From Entonaema liquescens (lineage: Eukaryota; Ascomycota; Sordariomycetes; Xylariales; Xylariaceae), in contig CADCSX010000023.1 in assembly GCA_902805475.1 (NCBI GenBank), forward strand, positions 3,162,001 to 3,226,000: a DNA stretch of 64,000 nt, read 5' to 3'. Positions 24,374 through 36,636 of this stretch are shown here, piece after piece. The notes beneath the pieces are model-generated. The model was not told the DNA's origin. It ran no database searches and saw only the letters and a list, made by a program, of their open reading frames with translations. Positions within the stretch are counted from its first letter, which is position 1; the number at the start of each line of letters is the position of its first letter. Made by a program: the position numbers and the translations under genes.

Positions 24374-25293
24374 CATCGTACTGCAGCTTGTCCTAGCGGA
24401 TGTGTGGGTACCGTAGCCTTTATTGTCACCTACCGAGATCGCTACGTAAGGTAAGTAGTCCGAATCGCGAACCACCCAATATCATGCTGCTGGATGATTG
24501 CCTTCTTAAAATTGTAATCCGTATCTGTGTTTTGTTTTCGAGCAAACACGTTACTAGACCTTATTATTGGTCAAGACTTTTATTAAGTAACCCGCCAATT
24601 TCCCCTCCTTCTGTAAAAGTATTCCCTATAAAAACACGAGTATAACAACACAGGTCCTCTACCCGAGACCTAGCAGTCATTCCCAGGACTAGCCCGGATC
24701 CTAAAGCCATGAATGCTTCTTACGTAGTAGTATGTGCACTAGCCGTGGCGTTATACGATGGCGTCGCTCAGAAGGTTAGCCGGAAATCAGGCCCTTCTCT
24801 TTTAGGGCGTAGATTGGTCTGGAGCGGTCTGAACTTCAAGACTCTCCTCCCTGCTGCTTTAATCCTCATGATGCATCAGGTCACTAAAAAGCCGGAGTCT
24901 TTAACATGGGTCAATACCACCGTGCGTCCTCGCTGTTGCATTCACCGATTGATAAGATAATCTATTAATTCCTCTTTACCCCCTTGACCAAACGGCAGCT
25001 TTCGGTAAGACTTGGTCCTGATCCATGTAAGTCGGATACTAGTACTGTATACACGGATGCTGTTACCTATTTCACACTTAACCTACGTCTAAGGGAAAAA
25101 TAGTTTCAAAGATTCTCAATTCTTCACTTCATGTATTCTTGTGGATATCTCCGGTCTAGGTGACCCGACCGACTACAAGCCCCCAATTTACCTAATTATC
25201 TATACACCTCGGTATTCCACTTCAAAGTTGTTAAATCCGTTTCTATTTTACTATTGCTCACTCATATTACCCGCGAGACGGGACGTCTTCATC

Positions 25294-27337
25294 ATGTCTT
25301 CGCTATTCGGACACTTCGTCCCCATTGTAGCCTCGGCTGCTACTCTTCTAAGCCTCTCGAGTGCCGCTACTGTTACCCACGACTTCAAAATAGGCTGGGT
25401 TACGTCAAACCCAGATGGCGCGTTTAACAGGCCAACTATCGGAATTAACGGTCAATGGCCTATTCCTCCCATTGTCGCTAATATAGGCGATACTATTGTA
25501 ATTAACGTCTTAAATCAGTTGGGAAACCAGTCGACTTCTCTTCACTTTCATGGATTATTCATGAATGGTACAACTCATATGGACGGCCCATCTCAGGTCT
25601 CACAATGTCCTATTGCGCCGGGCTCAAGTTTCACCTACAACTTCACTGTAAAGAGCCGCCACAAAGCATGAATATCGCTTATAAAAACTAACATGACGAA
25701 TAGATCAACCAACCTGGCACATATTGGTACCATTCTCATACTAATGGACAGTATCCTGATGGGCTCAGGGGACCCCTCATTGTCCACGACCCGGAATCCC
25801 CTTTTCTTGATACGTATTACAAGCAAGAAAACGAAAGGATTTTGACTGTCTCAGACTGGTACCATGACCAAATAACAGACCTGCTTCCAGGGTTCATCAG
25901 CAAGGCCAATCCTACGGGCGCTGAGCCCGTTCCACAAGCCGCCCTATTCAATGATACGCAAAACCTGAAGGTTCCGGTTCAGCCAGGAACGACGTACCTT
26001 TTCCGTGTTGTAAACGTGGGAGCCTTCGCTGGCCAGTACATCTGGTTTGAAGGCCACAATATGACCATTATCGAGGTCGATGGTGTTTATCATCAGCCAG
26101 CTGAAGCAGATATGATCTACCTATCTGCTGCCCAGCGTTGTAGCTTTTTAGTAACGACTAAAAACGAGACTACAGCCAATTATGCATTTGTGGCAAGCAT
26201 GGATACTGTAAGTCGAGCTATCCGGAACGCAGCGATTTATTACTTGCAAATCACTAACTCGCTTACTACCCCTATTCTAGACTTTATTCGATACACTACC
26301 GGAGGACTTGAATTATAATGTCACCGGGTGGCTTGTCTACGACGACACAAAGCCCTTACCCGAGCCTGCACTGGTTGATGAACTGAATAACTTCGATGAT
26401 ATGACCCTGCTCCCATACGACAACCAAACCCTACTTGTCAAGCCAGACAAAGAGATTCAACTCGATGTAATCATGGATAACTTGGGAGACGGCGCAAACT
26501 AGTGAGTCCTCTTAATACATTATACTTCCCCCAAGTGCCAATGCTGATTTATTGTCCTAATAGTGCATTCTTCAACAACATCACGTACAAGTCGCCCAAA
26601 GTACCTACCCTGTACACAGCTCTATCCGCCGGAGAATTAGCAACAAACCCCACCGTCTACGGCTCTTATACCCACTCTTTTGTCCTCGAGAAGGGGGACA
26701 TAGTGCAGATCGTAGTCAACAATCTGGATACCGGACGCCATCCTTTCCATCTCCACGGGCACCACTTCCAAGCCGTCTACCGGTCCGAGGAAGACGCCGG
26801 AACCTTTGAAGATTCAGGTATTACGGAAGCCGACTTCCCCCACACGCCTATGCGCCGCGATACCCTGGTGCTGTTCCCCACCGGCTACATCGTGCTCAGA
26901 TTCCGGGCTGATAACCCAGGTGAGCGTCACCTAACCCCACGATACTTCTATCGCATGCTTATACATAACTACCTCTCTAGGTGTCTGGCTTTTCCACTGC
27001 CACATCGAGTGGCACGTCGCATCCGGCCTCAGTAAGTACTCTCCCAAGACCAAGACGCGGGAACTACTACTCTTCCCATTACCTTTACCTTAAGTAAAGT
27101 TTATCTAACACTACTCTATCCTTCCCACAGTCGCAACCTTCGTCGAAGCCCCCCTCGACCTCCAGGAAACAATCTCCCTCCCAAAAGACCACCTCGCCGC
27201 CTGCGCCGCCGAAAACATCCCCACGGCCGGCAACGCCGCTGCTAACACCGCCGACTTCCTCGACTTAACTGGCGAACCCCGATCCCCTGACCTGCTCCCA
27301 GACGGGTAAGACAAAGCCCTATATCCTCTTTCCCCCT

Positions 27338-27373
<36 letters not shown>

Positions 27374-27638
27374 CTTGCTAACCTAGACGCCTTGCAGATT
27401 CACCACGCGCGGCAAGGTAGCGCTCGCCTTCAGCTGTCTGTGCGGGATCCTCGGCGTCGTGGTCGTCGTGCTGTACGGCCTGGCACCGGACGTCGCTGCC
27501 CCCGAGTGGTCTGAGCAGCGCGGCGCGGAGACGCGGGGTGCAGAGGAGTCGGTGGTAAGGTCGTCGGAGGGCACGGGGACGGAGCCGGAGCTGGTTACTG
27601 TGACGGCTGTGTCTGGGGGTGGGAATACGAAGGCGTGA
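25294..27638 (+). CDS. fet3: Multicopper ferroxidase Fet3
   Basis: Predicted 633-aa type I membrane multicopper oxidase that oxidises Fe(II) to Fe(III) at the cell surface for transfer to Ftr1. Seven exons: 25294-25647, 25704-26207, 26281-26501, 26564-26919, 26981-27031, 27131-27305 and 27398-27638. A signal peptide covers about residues 1-24. All four copper-ligand segments are present: HFHG, WYHSH, HPFHLHGHHF and HCHIEWH. A single C-terminal membrane segment (CLCGILGVVVVVLYGLA) follows the catalytic domains, as in Fet3 and unlike secreted laccases. The cytosolic tail is Glu/Gly-rich. Several N-glycosylation sequons fit an extracellular domain. Coupling to ftr1 makes ferroxidase far likelier than laccase. 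Confidence 0.95.
27340..27371. repeat. T32 homopolymer in the last fet3 intron
   Basis: 32 consecutive T bases within intron 27306-27397, which separates the copper-oxidase exons from the membrane-anchor exon. Confidence 0.9.
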
Positions 27639-28980
27639 GAAAGGGGCTGCGAAGCTGTGAATAGGTTGTCGGTGTTGAGTGTACTATGTTGGGTGAGGTG
27701 TAGGATAACGGAATTAAAAGCCTAGAGGAGATATATACCATGTCATGAAGAGAAACGTGTAGGTTTAGATCGATTTCTGTACTACACATGTGAGCAAAAT
27801 ACTGTTCATTCTGAGACGAGATTTCCTTCTTTTTGACTTCACAGGCTCTGATATTGAAACAATTACCGTTGCCTCTACTATAAACATAACCAATGTATAG
27901 CTGCGTTTCGTTAAGCGTCATGGCCTAGAATGTAGGTAGGTGTCCATGGACGCGGATAATTGCCAAGAATGCCTATAAATATATTACTTTCACTTCTAGT
28001 ATTAGTCGTTATTTACAGCTACGTGGAGGTTCCACCCCCCATGGCTGCATCTATACTTTTATAAGATATTATCTGAGAAGAAGGGACCTTGGAAGTATAT
28101 GTTTTCATTATATACAGACTAATGGTGAATTTTCTTTTAGTATCCAACGTTTGCATTTAGACATGATTCATCCTGAACTGGTTAATTGAGTTAAGGCTTA
28201 GGGAGATCAATAGACCTCTATCGCAATGTTCTGATTCTTTCTGATTTTTGAAAAAGACTGAATGACTAACGCGAGTTTCGTATCTGAACGTATTAGTTAT
28301 CTGCTCTTGTAGAATTATACACTTAGACTATACTTATTAAAAGGCATGTAGTTTTCCTAGCTATCATTGCGTTGCTGCTCCGTTTACGAAGGGTTGTTAG
28401 TATAACTATCTCCAGCATCGATAGAATAGCATGGCTCGCTCCTATAAGTTGGACTATTTAATTCTTACGCAGAATTAGCGATATTTGAGATACCTCAAGA
28501 CCTAGCGATTAGTATCTAGTAAGTCCGTTGGTAATACTTGGCGTAGAAAAAATGTATAATCATACCTGAGTTTCTTAAAATGACTAGTTCAGAGTGTAAA
28601 GCAACGGCTTGAGGCCCTGTTACTTCTACTCTCTTAACTGCCTTCGTTGGGTAAACAGTTCGGCCTATAATTTAAATGAGATTCCATTCAGAACATAACG
28701 TTGTTACTAGAGAAGGCCTTATTGTTAGGATTCGACGACAATAGCCAAAGTAACCCAAGAAAGCCCTAGAGTAGACATCTCGAAGGAGCGCCTAGATACG
28801 AATTATATGGGACATCAGGACATATCAGAATTAGCGTGGAATTTTAGGTATACAGCTCACAAAAGGGCTTGATTGAGCTAGGGAAATCATCAGACCGCAC
28901 TGCTCTCCTTTTCTAGATATACACAGGTCACTCCCGGGGTTTCCAGTAGTGTCTATTTAACAGCAGTCCATATTAGTTCC
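27639..28980. other. 1.3-kb intergenic region, no gene seen
   Basis: AT-rich sequence between the convergent ends of fet3 and atp2. No supported open frame or RNA gene. Confidence 0.6.
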
Positions 28981-30966
28981 TTACGACTTCTCCAGCTCAG
29001 CCAAGATCTTCTCTCCCTTCTCCTTTGCCGACGCGAAGTCACCAACCATGTAGAAGGCACCTTCGGGGAGGTCATCACCCTCACCAGCCAAGATAGCCTT
29101 GAAAGAGGCAATGGTGTCCTTTAGGTCGACCAGCTTACCCTCAATACCAGTGAAAACCTGGGCGACAGTGAAAGGCTGGCTCAGGAAACGCTGGATCTTT
29201 CGGGCACGCTCGACAGTAAGCTTGTCAGCTTCCGACAATTCGTCCATACCCAAAATGGCAATGATATCCTGCAGGGACTTGTACTCCTGGAGGATTTGCT
29301 GGACACGGGTGGCGGTCTCGTAGTGGTCCTGACCGACGACACGGGGGTCAAGCATACGGGACTTAGAGTCGAGAGGGTCGACAGCGGGGTAGATACCCAA
29401 CTCGGAGATACCACGGGACAACACAGTGGTGGCGTCCAAATGGGCGAAGGTGGTGGCGGGGGCAGGATCAGTCAAATCGTCAGCAGGGACGTAGACGGCC
29501 TGGACGGAGGTAATGGAACCCTTCTTGGTCGTGGTAATTCGTTCTTGCATACCACCCATATCAATGGCAAGAGTGGGTTGGTAACCGACGGCAGAGGGGA
29601 TACGACCTAGCAGGGCGGACACCTCAGAACCGGCTTGGGTGAAACGGAAAATGTTGTCGATGAAGAGAAGCACTAATTAGTGTTAGCAGATGTCAACATA
29701 ACGACGAATATCATCCATACCATCCTGGCCTTCCTGGTCACGGAAGTACTCAGCAATCGTCAGACCAGTAAGAGCGACACGGGCACGAGCTCCGGGGGGC
29801 TCGTTCATCTGACCGAACACCAGGGCGACCTTGGACTCGCCATCAAGCTGAATGACGGAGGTCTCCTGCATTTCGTGGTACAGATCGTTACCCTCACGGG
29901 TTCGCTCGCCGACACCAGTGAAGACGGAGTAACCACCGTGAGCCTTGGCGATGTTGTTGATAAGCTCCTGAATGAACACAGTCTTGCCGACACCAGCACC
30001 ACCGAACAGACCGATCTTTCCACCACGAGCGTAGGGAGCGAGCAGGTCGACGACCTTGATACCGGTAACCAGAATCTCGGCAGCAGTAGACTGCTCAGTG
30101 AACTCGGGGGGGTCGGCGTGAATGGGCAGGAACTTGTCGGTCTTGATAGGTCCACGCTCATCGATCGGGTCACCAGTGACGTTTATGATACGACCAAGAG
30201 TGGCAGGGCCGACAGGAATTGTGATAGGAGCGCCAGTGTCAGTGGCCTTGGCGCCTCGAGTGAGACCCTCGGTACCTATGATGATATGAGTTTATTGTCG
30301 CACGGCAAATATTTTTTTCGTCGAAACTTACCGTCCATGGCAATGCAACGGACGACATTTTCACCCAGATGTTGCTATAAAATATTAGAAATGGTCCAAA
30401 CATATAAGAATATACAGGAACGAAGCTTACCGAAACCTCAAGGACAAGCTTTTGTCCGTTGTTGCTGGTCTCTAAGGCGTTTAGAATGGGGGGTAGCTTT
30501 GCGGTGTCGAATTTGACTGCGGGACAAAATGTGCGTTAATAGAGCTATTCTCGACGACAACCGAAAATAATATATATCTAAATAATTCCATGGAGAGTTT
30601 ACTAACCATCGACGACGGCACCAATAACCTATTCATATATCCATTAGCTCTCATCCCACAATTCGGCAAAATTCTGGAGCTCTAGTAACGTGGTTTTGCG
30701 ATCCCCAACTCACCTGGTAAATCTTGCCATCACCGGCACTCGACGTACTCGCAAATCGGCTCGTCAAGGGGAATCTTAAAGCAGATGCGGCAGGCCTTAC
30801 TGCGCGCCTTGTGGGTGCGGCAAAGGCAGGCCTGGCAGCTCTCGCGAAGGAGGAGAGGCCGCTAAAGTCGGGGTAAAAAAAACTCTCCGTCAGCTCAATT
30901 GACCTCAATTGAAGGAGGGGTACTTCGAAAAGTAAATCTAAACATAATAACTTACCTCTTGAACAT
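28981..30966 (-). CDS. atp2: Mitochondrial ATP synthase F1 subunit beta
   Basis: Predicted 518-aa catalytic beta subunit of the F1 sector in the mitochondrial matrix. Seven exons: 30956-30966, 30714-30861, 30607-30628, 30431-30516, 30332-30374, 29721-30275 and 28981-29672; phases all agree. An Arg/Ala-rich presequence (about residues 1-45) is followed by VIGAVVDV, encoded by a 22-nt exon. The P-loop GGAGVGKT, the GERTREGNDLY and FGQMNEPPGAR motifs, LLFIDNIFRFTQAG (Walker B) and GRIPSAVGYQPTLA are all present. The DELSEAD segment replaces the usual DELSEE/DELSEQD near the C-terminus. Length matches fungal Atp2. The eleven-nt first coding exon makes this gene easy to mis-start in automatic annotation. 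Confidence 0.97.
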
Positions 30967-31735
30967 CTTGAAAGATGACCTAGAGCGATAGAGAATGTAT
31001 GGAGTGGAGGAGGTGATGAGTCTGGGGAGGAAATAATTTGAAGCAAGGTCGAAGTGAAAATGGCGCTGGCGGCCGTTTGGTCCGGATGAACTTGGGATCC
31101 AGGTTTGAGAAGCTCCACCCGATCTAAGAAGCTAGTTCACGTGATAAGTCACATGAGTTTACGGTAGTACCCGATCCGACTCCACTAACACTTTTCCTTG
31201 GTAACAAGAATATTTCATAGATGCCGCTACGGAACGGATTGGGGGAAGTAACAAGCTTAATAAGCTCATTCACTGAATACATCTAGGCAATTGATATGGA
31301 TTATGGATATTGGCCTAGAATTACCTATACTTGCAATATTTATTTAATTTTACTTGGAAATAGTCATATACGCACAACACACAAAAAATTAACAAGTTGC
31401 AGATACCTATTCAGCTCCGTAGAGGTACCTATCAAGTACACCTTTTCTATTTCTATCCCCATTTGTCCGATCCGGTCTAAGATCGAACTAGTATAAAATG
31501 GTATCCGAGGCCTTTACAACACAAGTCTAAACCCGACGCCATATGCAACAATACATCCCATTTAATCTATGGGATACTTGTACAAACGACCAAATTGGCC
31601 GTATTCCAACCCCTATCCCGCCTCATGCCTATAAAGGCTCCAGTCCATAATTAAACCATGAACCTCTAGTTTGCAAGATGATTGCAGTAACAATAACTTT
31701 TGGATAGGTTAGGCACTAGAGCATTCCATGTGCCG

Positions 31736-31759
31736 AAAAAAAAAAAAAAAAAAAAAAAA
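31736..31759. repeat. A24 homopolymer
   Basis: 24 consecutive A bases just downstream of the sly41-like stop codon, on its 3' side. Confidence 0.9.
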
Positions 31760-31827
31760 GAAAACTGTTTTCATACGTAACTTCCGACTTCTCATAAACC
31801 CCTCGTTCTATCCGGAAAACCAATAAA

Positions 31828-33637
31828 TCATCGAACACTAACCCTGTCCTCGTATCTCCAGGTTTCCTCCTGCCTAGTACCGGGTGGCAGCCAGGCTGCA
31901 TTGCTATTCCCTCTTTGTCGGCCTTTACCAGCATCGTCACTTTTCTTAAAATCTTCCGTGACGGAACTCGTTTGAGAGGAATGTCCATTGGTATAAGGGT
32001 GAGGCGTAGACCCATTAGACATAGACATTGGGCTTCCAAAAACCTGGACTGCTTGACCGGAAATGCCTGTTTTATTTTGAGAAGTGTTTAGGGGTAGGAG
32101 TGGTTGGTCTCCTCCCGCACTCTGACTCAAAAGGCGTGCGCGTCGATCAGCCTTGTTGCTGTCGTTCGTCCGATCGTATAAGTAGAGCCCAAGGAATGTT
32201 AGCGCAATACCTACAGCCTGGATAGGAGTTGTAGGGTTGCGGAACCATAAAATCGCAACCGTAATAACCCACACTCGCTTGATAAGAGATGCAACCGAAT
32301 ATGTGACGGGCGATACCATTGATAGTAAGACAAAGGCTAGGATATTTTGTCCAAAGTGAAAAGTGCCGTTGAACAAAAACTCGAGTGTTAAACGCCCGTG
32401 ATCGAAACTATTGGGGCGCGAAGAGAGATCCACCGAACCATCGTGATACACGTCTCTGATAAGACCGATGCCTTCGCCCCAGAACCAGATTGGGGACGTC
32501 AGGAGAAAAGCGAGACCTGACGAATAGCAGAGAAGATTCAACTTGTCGAGCTTGCGGGACTTAGCCGATAACCCATCTGCCTCTGCCTTAGCAGCCTCGT
32601 TGAAAAGTCTCTTAGAAAAGATATTCTGCGTGACGAAAATAATGGTCGCCAAAAGAGCGTATATGATTCCTGTGATTTCCCCTTTGAAGGTATGGTTCGA
32701 TGAGCAGGCCAGCATTACTCCCAGAGTAAGGGGTATCAGGGAAAAGTATGTAGCTCTCGGATATCGGATATCGAAGATAAATCGGTAAGCGAAAACGGTG
32801 AATAGCGGCGAAAGTCCCTTTACAGTATGAACCATAGATACCGGGATCTTAGAGGTCGCCGTAGAACTCAGTAGATGGCCACCGACCTGGAATATAGCTA
32901 GAGGAAGCGTTGTCATAATGACATCCCTCGATGGGTATCGTATGGGGTTCTTCAATGCCGGGATCGACTCTCGTAGGGTAGGGAATACACTAGCCAGCCA
33001 TGAGGATGACAGGCAGTAAAAGGCAACCAAGAAGAATTGGATCATAGTCAAGGTGGCAGGTTTGTTGAAAGCATTGAGGATGGATTTCGAAGACGTATTT
33101 GTCAAGGCAGATGACATATACCACATAAGACAGAGAATCTAGATAATTACGTATGTCACGTCAGCAGGTGCCGGGACAAAGTGGCCATGATGTTTATTTG
33201 ACATACAATGAGCTTGGGGATATAGGTGCCCGTAGCGCATCTGCTAATTCATGGGCATTCTGGCTAACGCTGCCGTTTCTATCCCTGATAGTACGGAAGG
33301 CTTCACTAATACTCTTCTGCCGTCCATGGCTTCGAGGGATTCCTGCAGACGGACCTAACGGAGAACCAAATCGTACGCCTCTTGATGCAGAAAGGTCCCT
33401 TCGAGGTTGCCAGCGATCTCCATTTAATTGAGCTCCTCCACTCAACCCAATACCATATGCGTTCAGCCCGGCAGGACTCATAGATCTTGCACCATTGGCG
33501 CGCATAGCCGGAGAATCGACATGATCTGGAAATTTCTCCAGACCGGAATCGTTTTCTTGGTCATCTGGATGTTTGGCACTGGATCGGGGTACGGAGGATT
33601 CTCGGGCATAAGAACCCGAGCTTATAGAATGAGGCAT
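31828..33637 (-). CDS. sly41: Sly41-like nucleotide-sugar / triose-phosphate transporter family protein
   Basis: Predicted 581-aa multispan membrane protein of the DMT/TPT superfamily. Residues 1-145 are Ser/Arg-rich and disordered. From about 148 the TPT fold begins (ILCLMWYMSSALTNTSSKSI) and runs through some nine or ten hydrophobic segments to about 470. KGLSPLFTVFAYR and SLIKRVWVITVAI are typical family motifs. The tail is Ser/Asn-rich. Closest family by content is Sly41, an ER/Golgi protein that suppresses loss of Ypt1; the transported substrate is not inferable. Exon 2 is 31828-33138 and exon 1 ends near 33203. The only phase-compatible donor is GTCAAA; a better-looking GTATGT 5 nt earlier would put the join out of frame. 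The first real ATG is 33635-33637. Confidence 0.85.
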
Positions 33638-34483
33638 CGAGGTAACGGAGTTTGCGGTGCAGGTTGGTGAAGTTATAACGAGTGACGAGAAAGCAACGCG
33701 CAATTACTCGGATCAGAGTTCAATTCATACGATCATTGCTTCGGACCTAGGACAAAGCTTGATGCGATATGAATGATATTTGTGAGTTGCGTTGCGCTGA
33801 TCGGATTATTATGGATATCGGATTGGTAGTACAGTATCAAGTTCATCCATGAATAGAACATCGACTGACTATCTTGCGTAGATATGTAATAAGATAGTAA
33901 AGGAGGGTCTGACTTCTGCCGCGTGGCGACCCCTGTTGAATTGACTGGCTTGACTGACGCGATTGAAAAATGGGAGAATCTCGTAACGAAAATGCCAAGA
34001 ATTCCCCCAAAGGTGTTGGTCCCATTATTAAATTAAGCAAAACGCTAGGACTTGCCAAGTACCTCAGTACCGTAGCTAAATTTGGCCAGATCTGACGCAT
34101 TGGTACATGTAGGCATGCATTGATAACTGCAAGGCTAAAGTATACGCCACATGAGATAAGACCTGACTTGTCATTAAATAACAAACGTGGCTTTGCATCT
34201 CTAGGTCGTGGCTAAAGAAGCTTTGAGCTAGTAAAGCTAGACTTCAGTTTTCAAAGTCGCGTGTTGAAATTATCAAGTCAGCCTTATCAACGGAAAACTG
34301 CATCCCGGACATTACCATTCGCCGTGTTTTATCCTTAAAATCAAATCAATTTAATCATTAGGTCTTGATTATCTGAAGCCTCGGATACTTCTTTTCCTTT
34401 CGTCAAGGGATAGTAAGGCCATCGCGCCTCAGCTGTCGCATAGATTTTAATAAAAGAGGCGCGAGCCTAAGCAGATCATCGCG
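33638..34483. promoter_or_regulatory. 0.85-kb divergent intergenic region, sly41-like / cus1
   Basis: Presumed promoters of both genes. No other feature seen. Confidence 0.4.
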
Positions 34484-36338
34484 ATGGCGCCTCCTAAGAT
34501 GACAAAGAACCAGAAGCGCCGCGCGAAGAAGAAGGCGGATAAGCAAACGAAGACAGAGGTATGTCTTCGCAAAATTATCTAAAGTAGGTTTTCAAATGTT
34601 AACATACAGCCAGGAAACATCCAACGCCGACAATACCCCAGAGGTTCAAACAGACGAGGGGAAATCAGAGCAGATCAAAAATGCGCCTAGTCATACCGAT
34701 GCAGCGGAGCTTGAAGTCAAGAAGGACCCTTCTTCGTCAGATAAGATCGCTGCTGATGGACCTGCTGAACCCGTCGAAGAAATCGATTTCGACGATGAAG
34801 ATCCTACTTTCTCGATGTACAAGGATATATTTACCAAGTTTGGCGTATCGAGAGAGGAGGATGACATTGCAAAAGAAGCCAATGCTGGTAACCAGGGCGA
34901 GGTCTACTTCGACGACGACAACGATCTACCAGATGAAGAAGACGAAAAAAATACGCAACCCAAACTTTCCAAGAAGAAACGAAAGATGCTCAACAAGCTC
35001 TCCATTGCAGAACTCAAAGCGCTAGTAAGGAAACCTGAAGTTGTGGAATGGCACGATACGTCGTCATCAGACCCTCGGATGCTAGTACAGATCAAGGCAC
35101 AACGGAACGTGGTCCCGGTACCTTCTCACTGGTCGCTAAAACGAGAGTATCTTTCATCCAAGAGAGGTATCGAGAAACCTGCGTTTAAATTACCGAAGTT
35201 TATCGCGGATACCGGCATTTCGGAGATGAGAGATGCTGTACTAGAGAAGCAAGCAGAGCAAACCCTGAAGCAGAAGCAGCGCGAAAGAGTGCAGCCGAAA
35301 ATGGGAAAGTTGGATATCGACTACCAGAAGCTCTATGATGCTTTCTTCAGATTCCAAAGCAAACCCCAATTAACACGTTTCGGCGAAGTTTATTACGAGG
35401 GTAAGGAGTACGAAACAGATTTGCGACACCTCCGGCCTGGAGAGTTAAGTGATACCTTGAAAGAGGCTCTTAGTATTCCTCCGGGGGCACCTCCACCATG
35501 GCTCATCCATCAGCAAAGATTCGGCCCTCCTCCATCTTATCCCTCCCTTCGAATTCCCGGGCTTAACGCTCCTATCCCACCGGGAGCCCAATGGGGTTTC
35601 AACCCGGGATGTTACGGCAAGCCCCCCGTTGATGAGTACAACAGGCCGTTGTATGGAGGAGATATCTTCGGTATCATGCAACCATCCCAAGCAGCACCCC
35701 CTCCTGGAGAACCTATTGAGCGTACATTATGGGGTGAGCTTCAAGAGCCTGAGGAAGAATCCGAAGAAGAGGAAGAGGAAGACGAGGATGAGGAGGAAGA
35801 AGAAGATGAGGAAGACGTTGGTGCAGGATTGCAAACTCCTTCTGGCATGGAGACGCCCGGTGGCTTGGCTAGCAGCGTGCCGACAGAATATGGTACGACG
35901 ACCGAGTCTGTGGCTGGAGAGTTGGACCTACGGAAATCTCGCCGGGGTTATGAGACCGAAGATAGCACGCATCCTCGCTCGGCTTACACAGTCATTCAGG
36001 AGAAGCAGGCTCGGGCAGAAGGCTTCTTCGGTAGTGACCGTGTATACGATCTCAAGAACGCTAGCGGGGACATGCGTGTTCTCGGCCAGGACGACGATAG
36101 CAGCCGAAAGCGAAAGAAGCCCGGTGATGTGGATGTGTCTTTCGACCCAGATGCATTAGTAGACGGTATTAGCAAGGACGAGATGCGGAAGAAATTTGAA
36201 GAAGGCCGACGCGATGAAGGCATCGGTGCTAATTGGAGGAGAGAAGAAGGTCTAGAAGAGATGATTGCAAATGAGAGTCGCAAGAGGTTGAAGCGCGACG
36301 AAGAGAAGAGGGATGAGAGGAAGAAATATAGGTTCTAG
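34484..36338 (+). CDS. cus1: U2 snRNP splicing factor SF3b subunit 2 (Cus1 / SF3B2 / SAP145)
   Basis: Predicted 599-aa nuclear protein of the SF3b complex that helps anchor U2 snRNP at the branch site. Exon 1 is 34484-34558 (MAPPKMTKNQKRRAKKKAD), then a 55-nt intron ending CCAG at 34613, then exon 2 at 34614-36338. The DUF382 core (LSKKKRKMLNKLSIAELKAL, VVEWHDTSSSDPRMLVQIKA) is near residues 130-250. The PSP domain follows (PPPWLIHQQRFGPPPSYPSL, WGFNPGCYGKPPVDEYNRPL) around 290-350. A long acidic tract then precedes a charged C-terminus. The nearer acceptor at 34609 would break the frame, so 34613 is chosen. Confidence 0.93.
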
Positions 36339-36636
36339 GCCATCACGCCTCCTAGAAAAGGACTAATAATAAATTGACCTGTACTTATTAGTGTATAGCA
36401 TTGAGATCGATGAGCCGGTTGCAAGTTTCCATTGCGTGGGGGGTATCAATCAAGGGTGACATACCCCAAGGCAGGAAACCGAATAATAAATGTTTATGGT
36501 TTCCACAACAGCTTGATATATCCTCATTTATCTGAATATCTCAATTACGAAATATTCCTACATTTGTACTTGGCATTATTATAAACACTGACACATCCAT
36601 CAAGAGCATAGATATAAGAAAGAAACAAAAAGACAT

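Larger units (their letters stand above)
23373..25293. promoter_or_regulatory. Shared 1.9-kb divergent promoter region of ftr1 and fet3
   Basis: Contains three exact ATCWGATAA motifs, the extended GATA site of SreA/SRE/Urbs1-type iron repressors: 23489-23497, 23503-23511 and, on the minus strand, 24365-24373. A chance count for this motif on both strands in 1.9 kb is about 0.03. A TATAAAA near 24627 precedes fet3 by about 665 bp. No convincing gene lies between. Confidence 0.75.

Noticed and set aside
24709..24960. 83-aa frame with a hydrophobic start and a TATAAAA 80 bp upstream
   Set aside because: Lies within the ftr1/fet3 promoter region, has no family resemblance and no conserved structure; the TATA may serve fet3 with a long 5' UTR.
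29099..30516. Long plus-strand open frames opposite atp2 (up to 278 aa)
   Set aside because: Antisense shadows of a strongly conserved, GC-rich coding gene.
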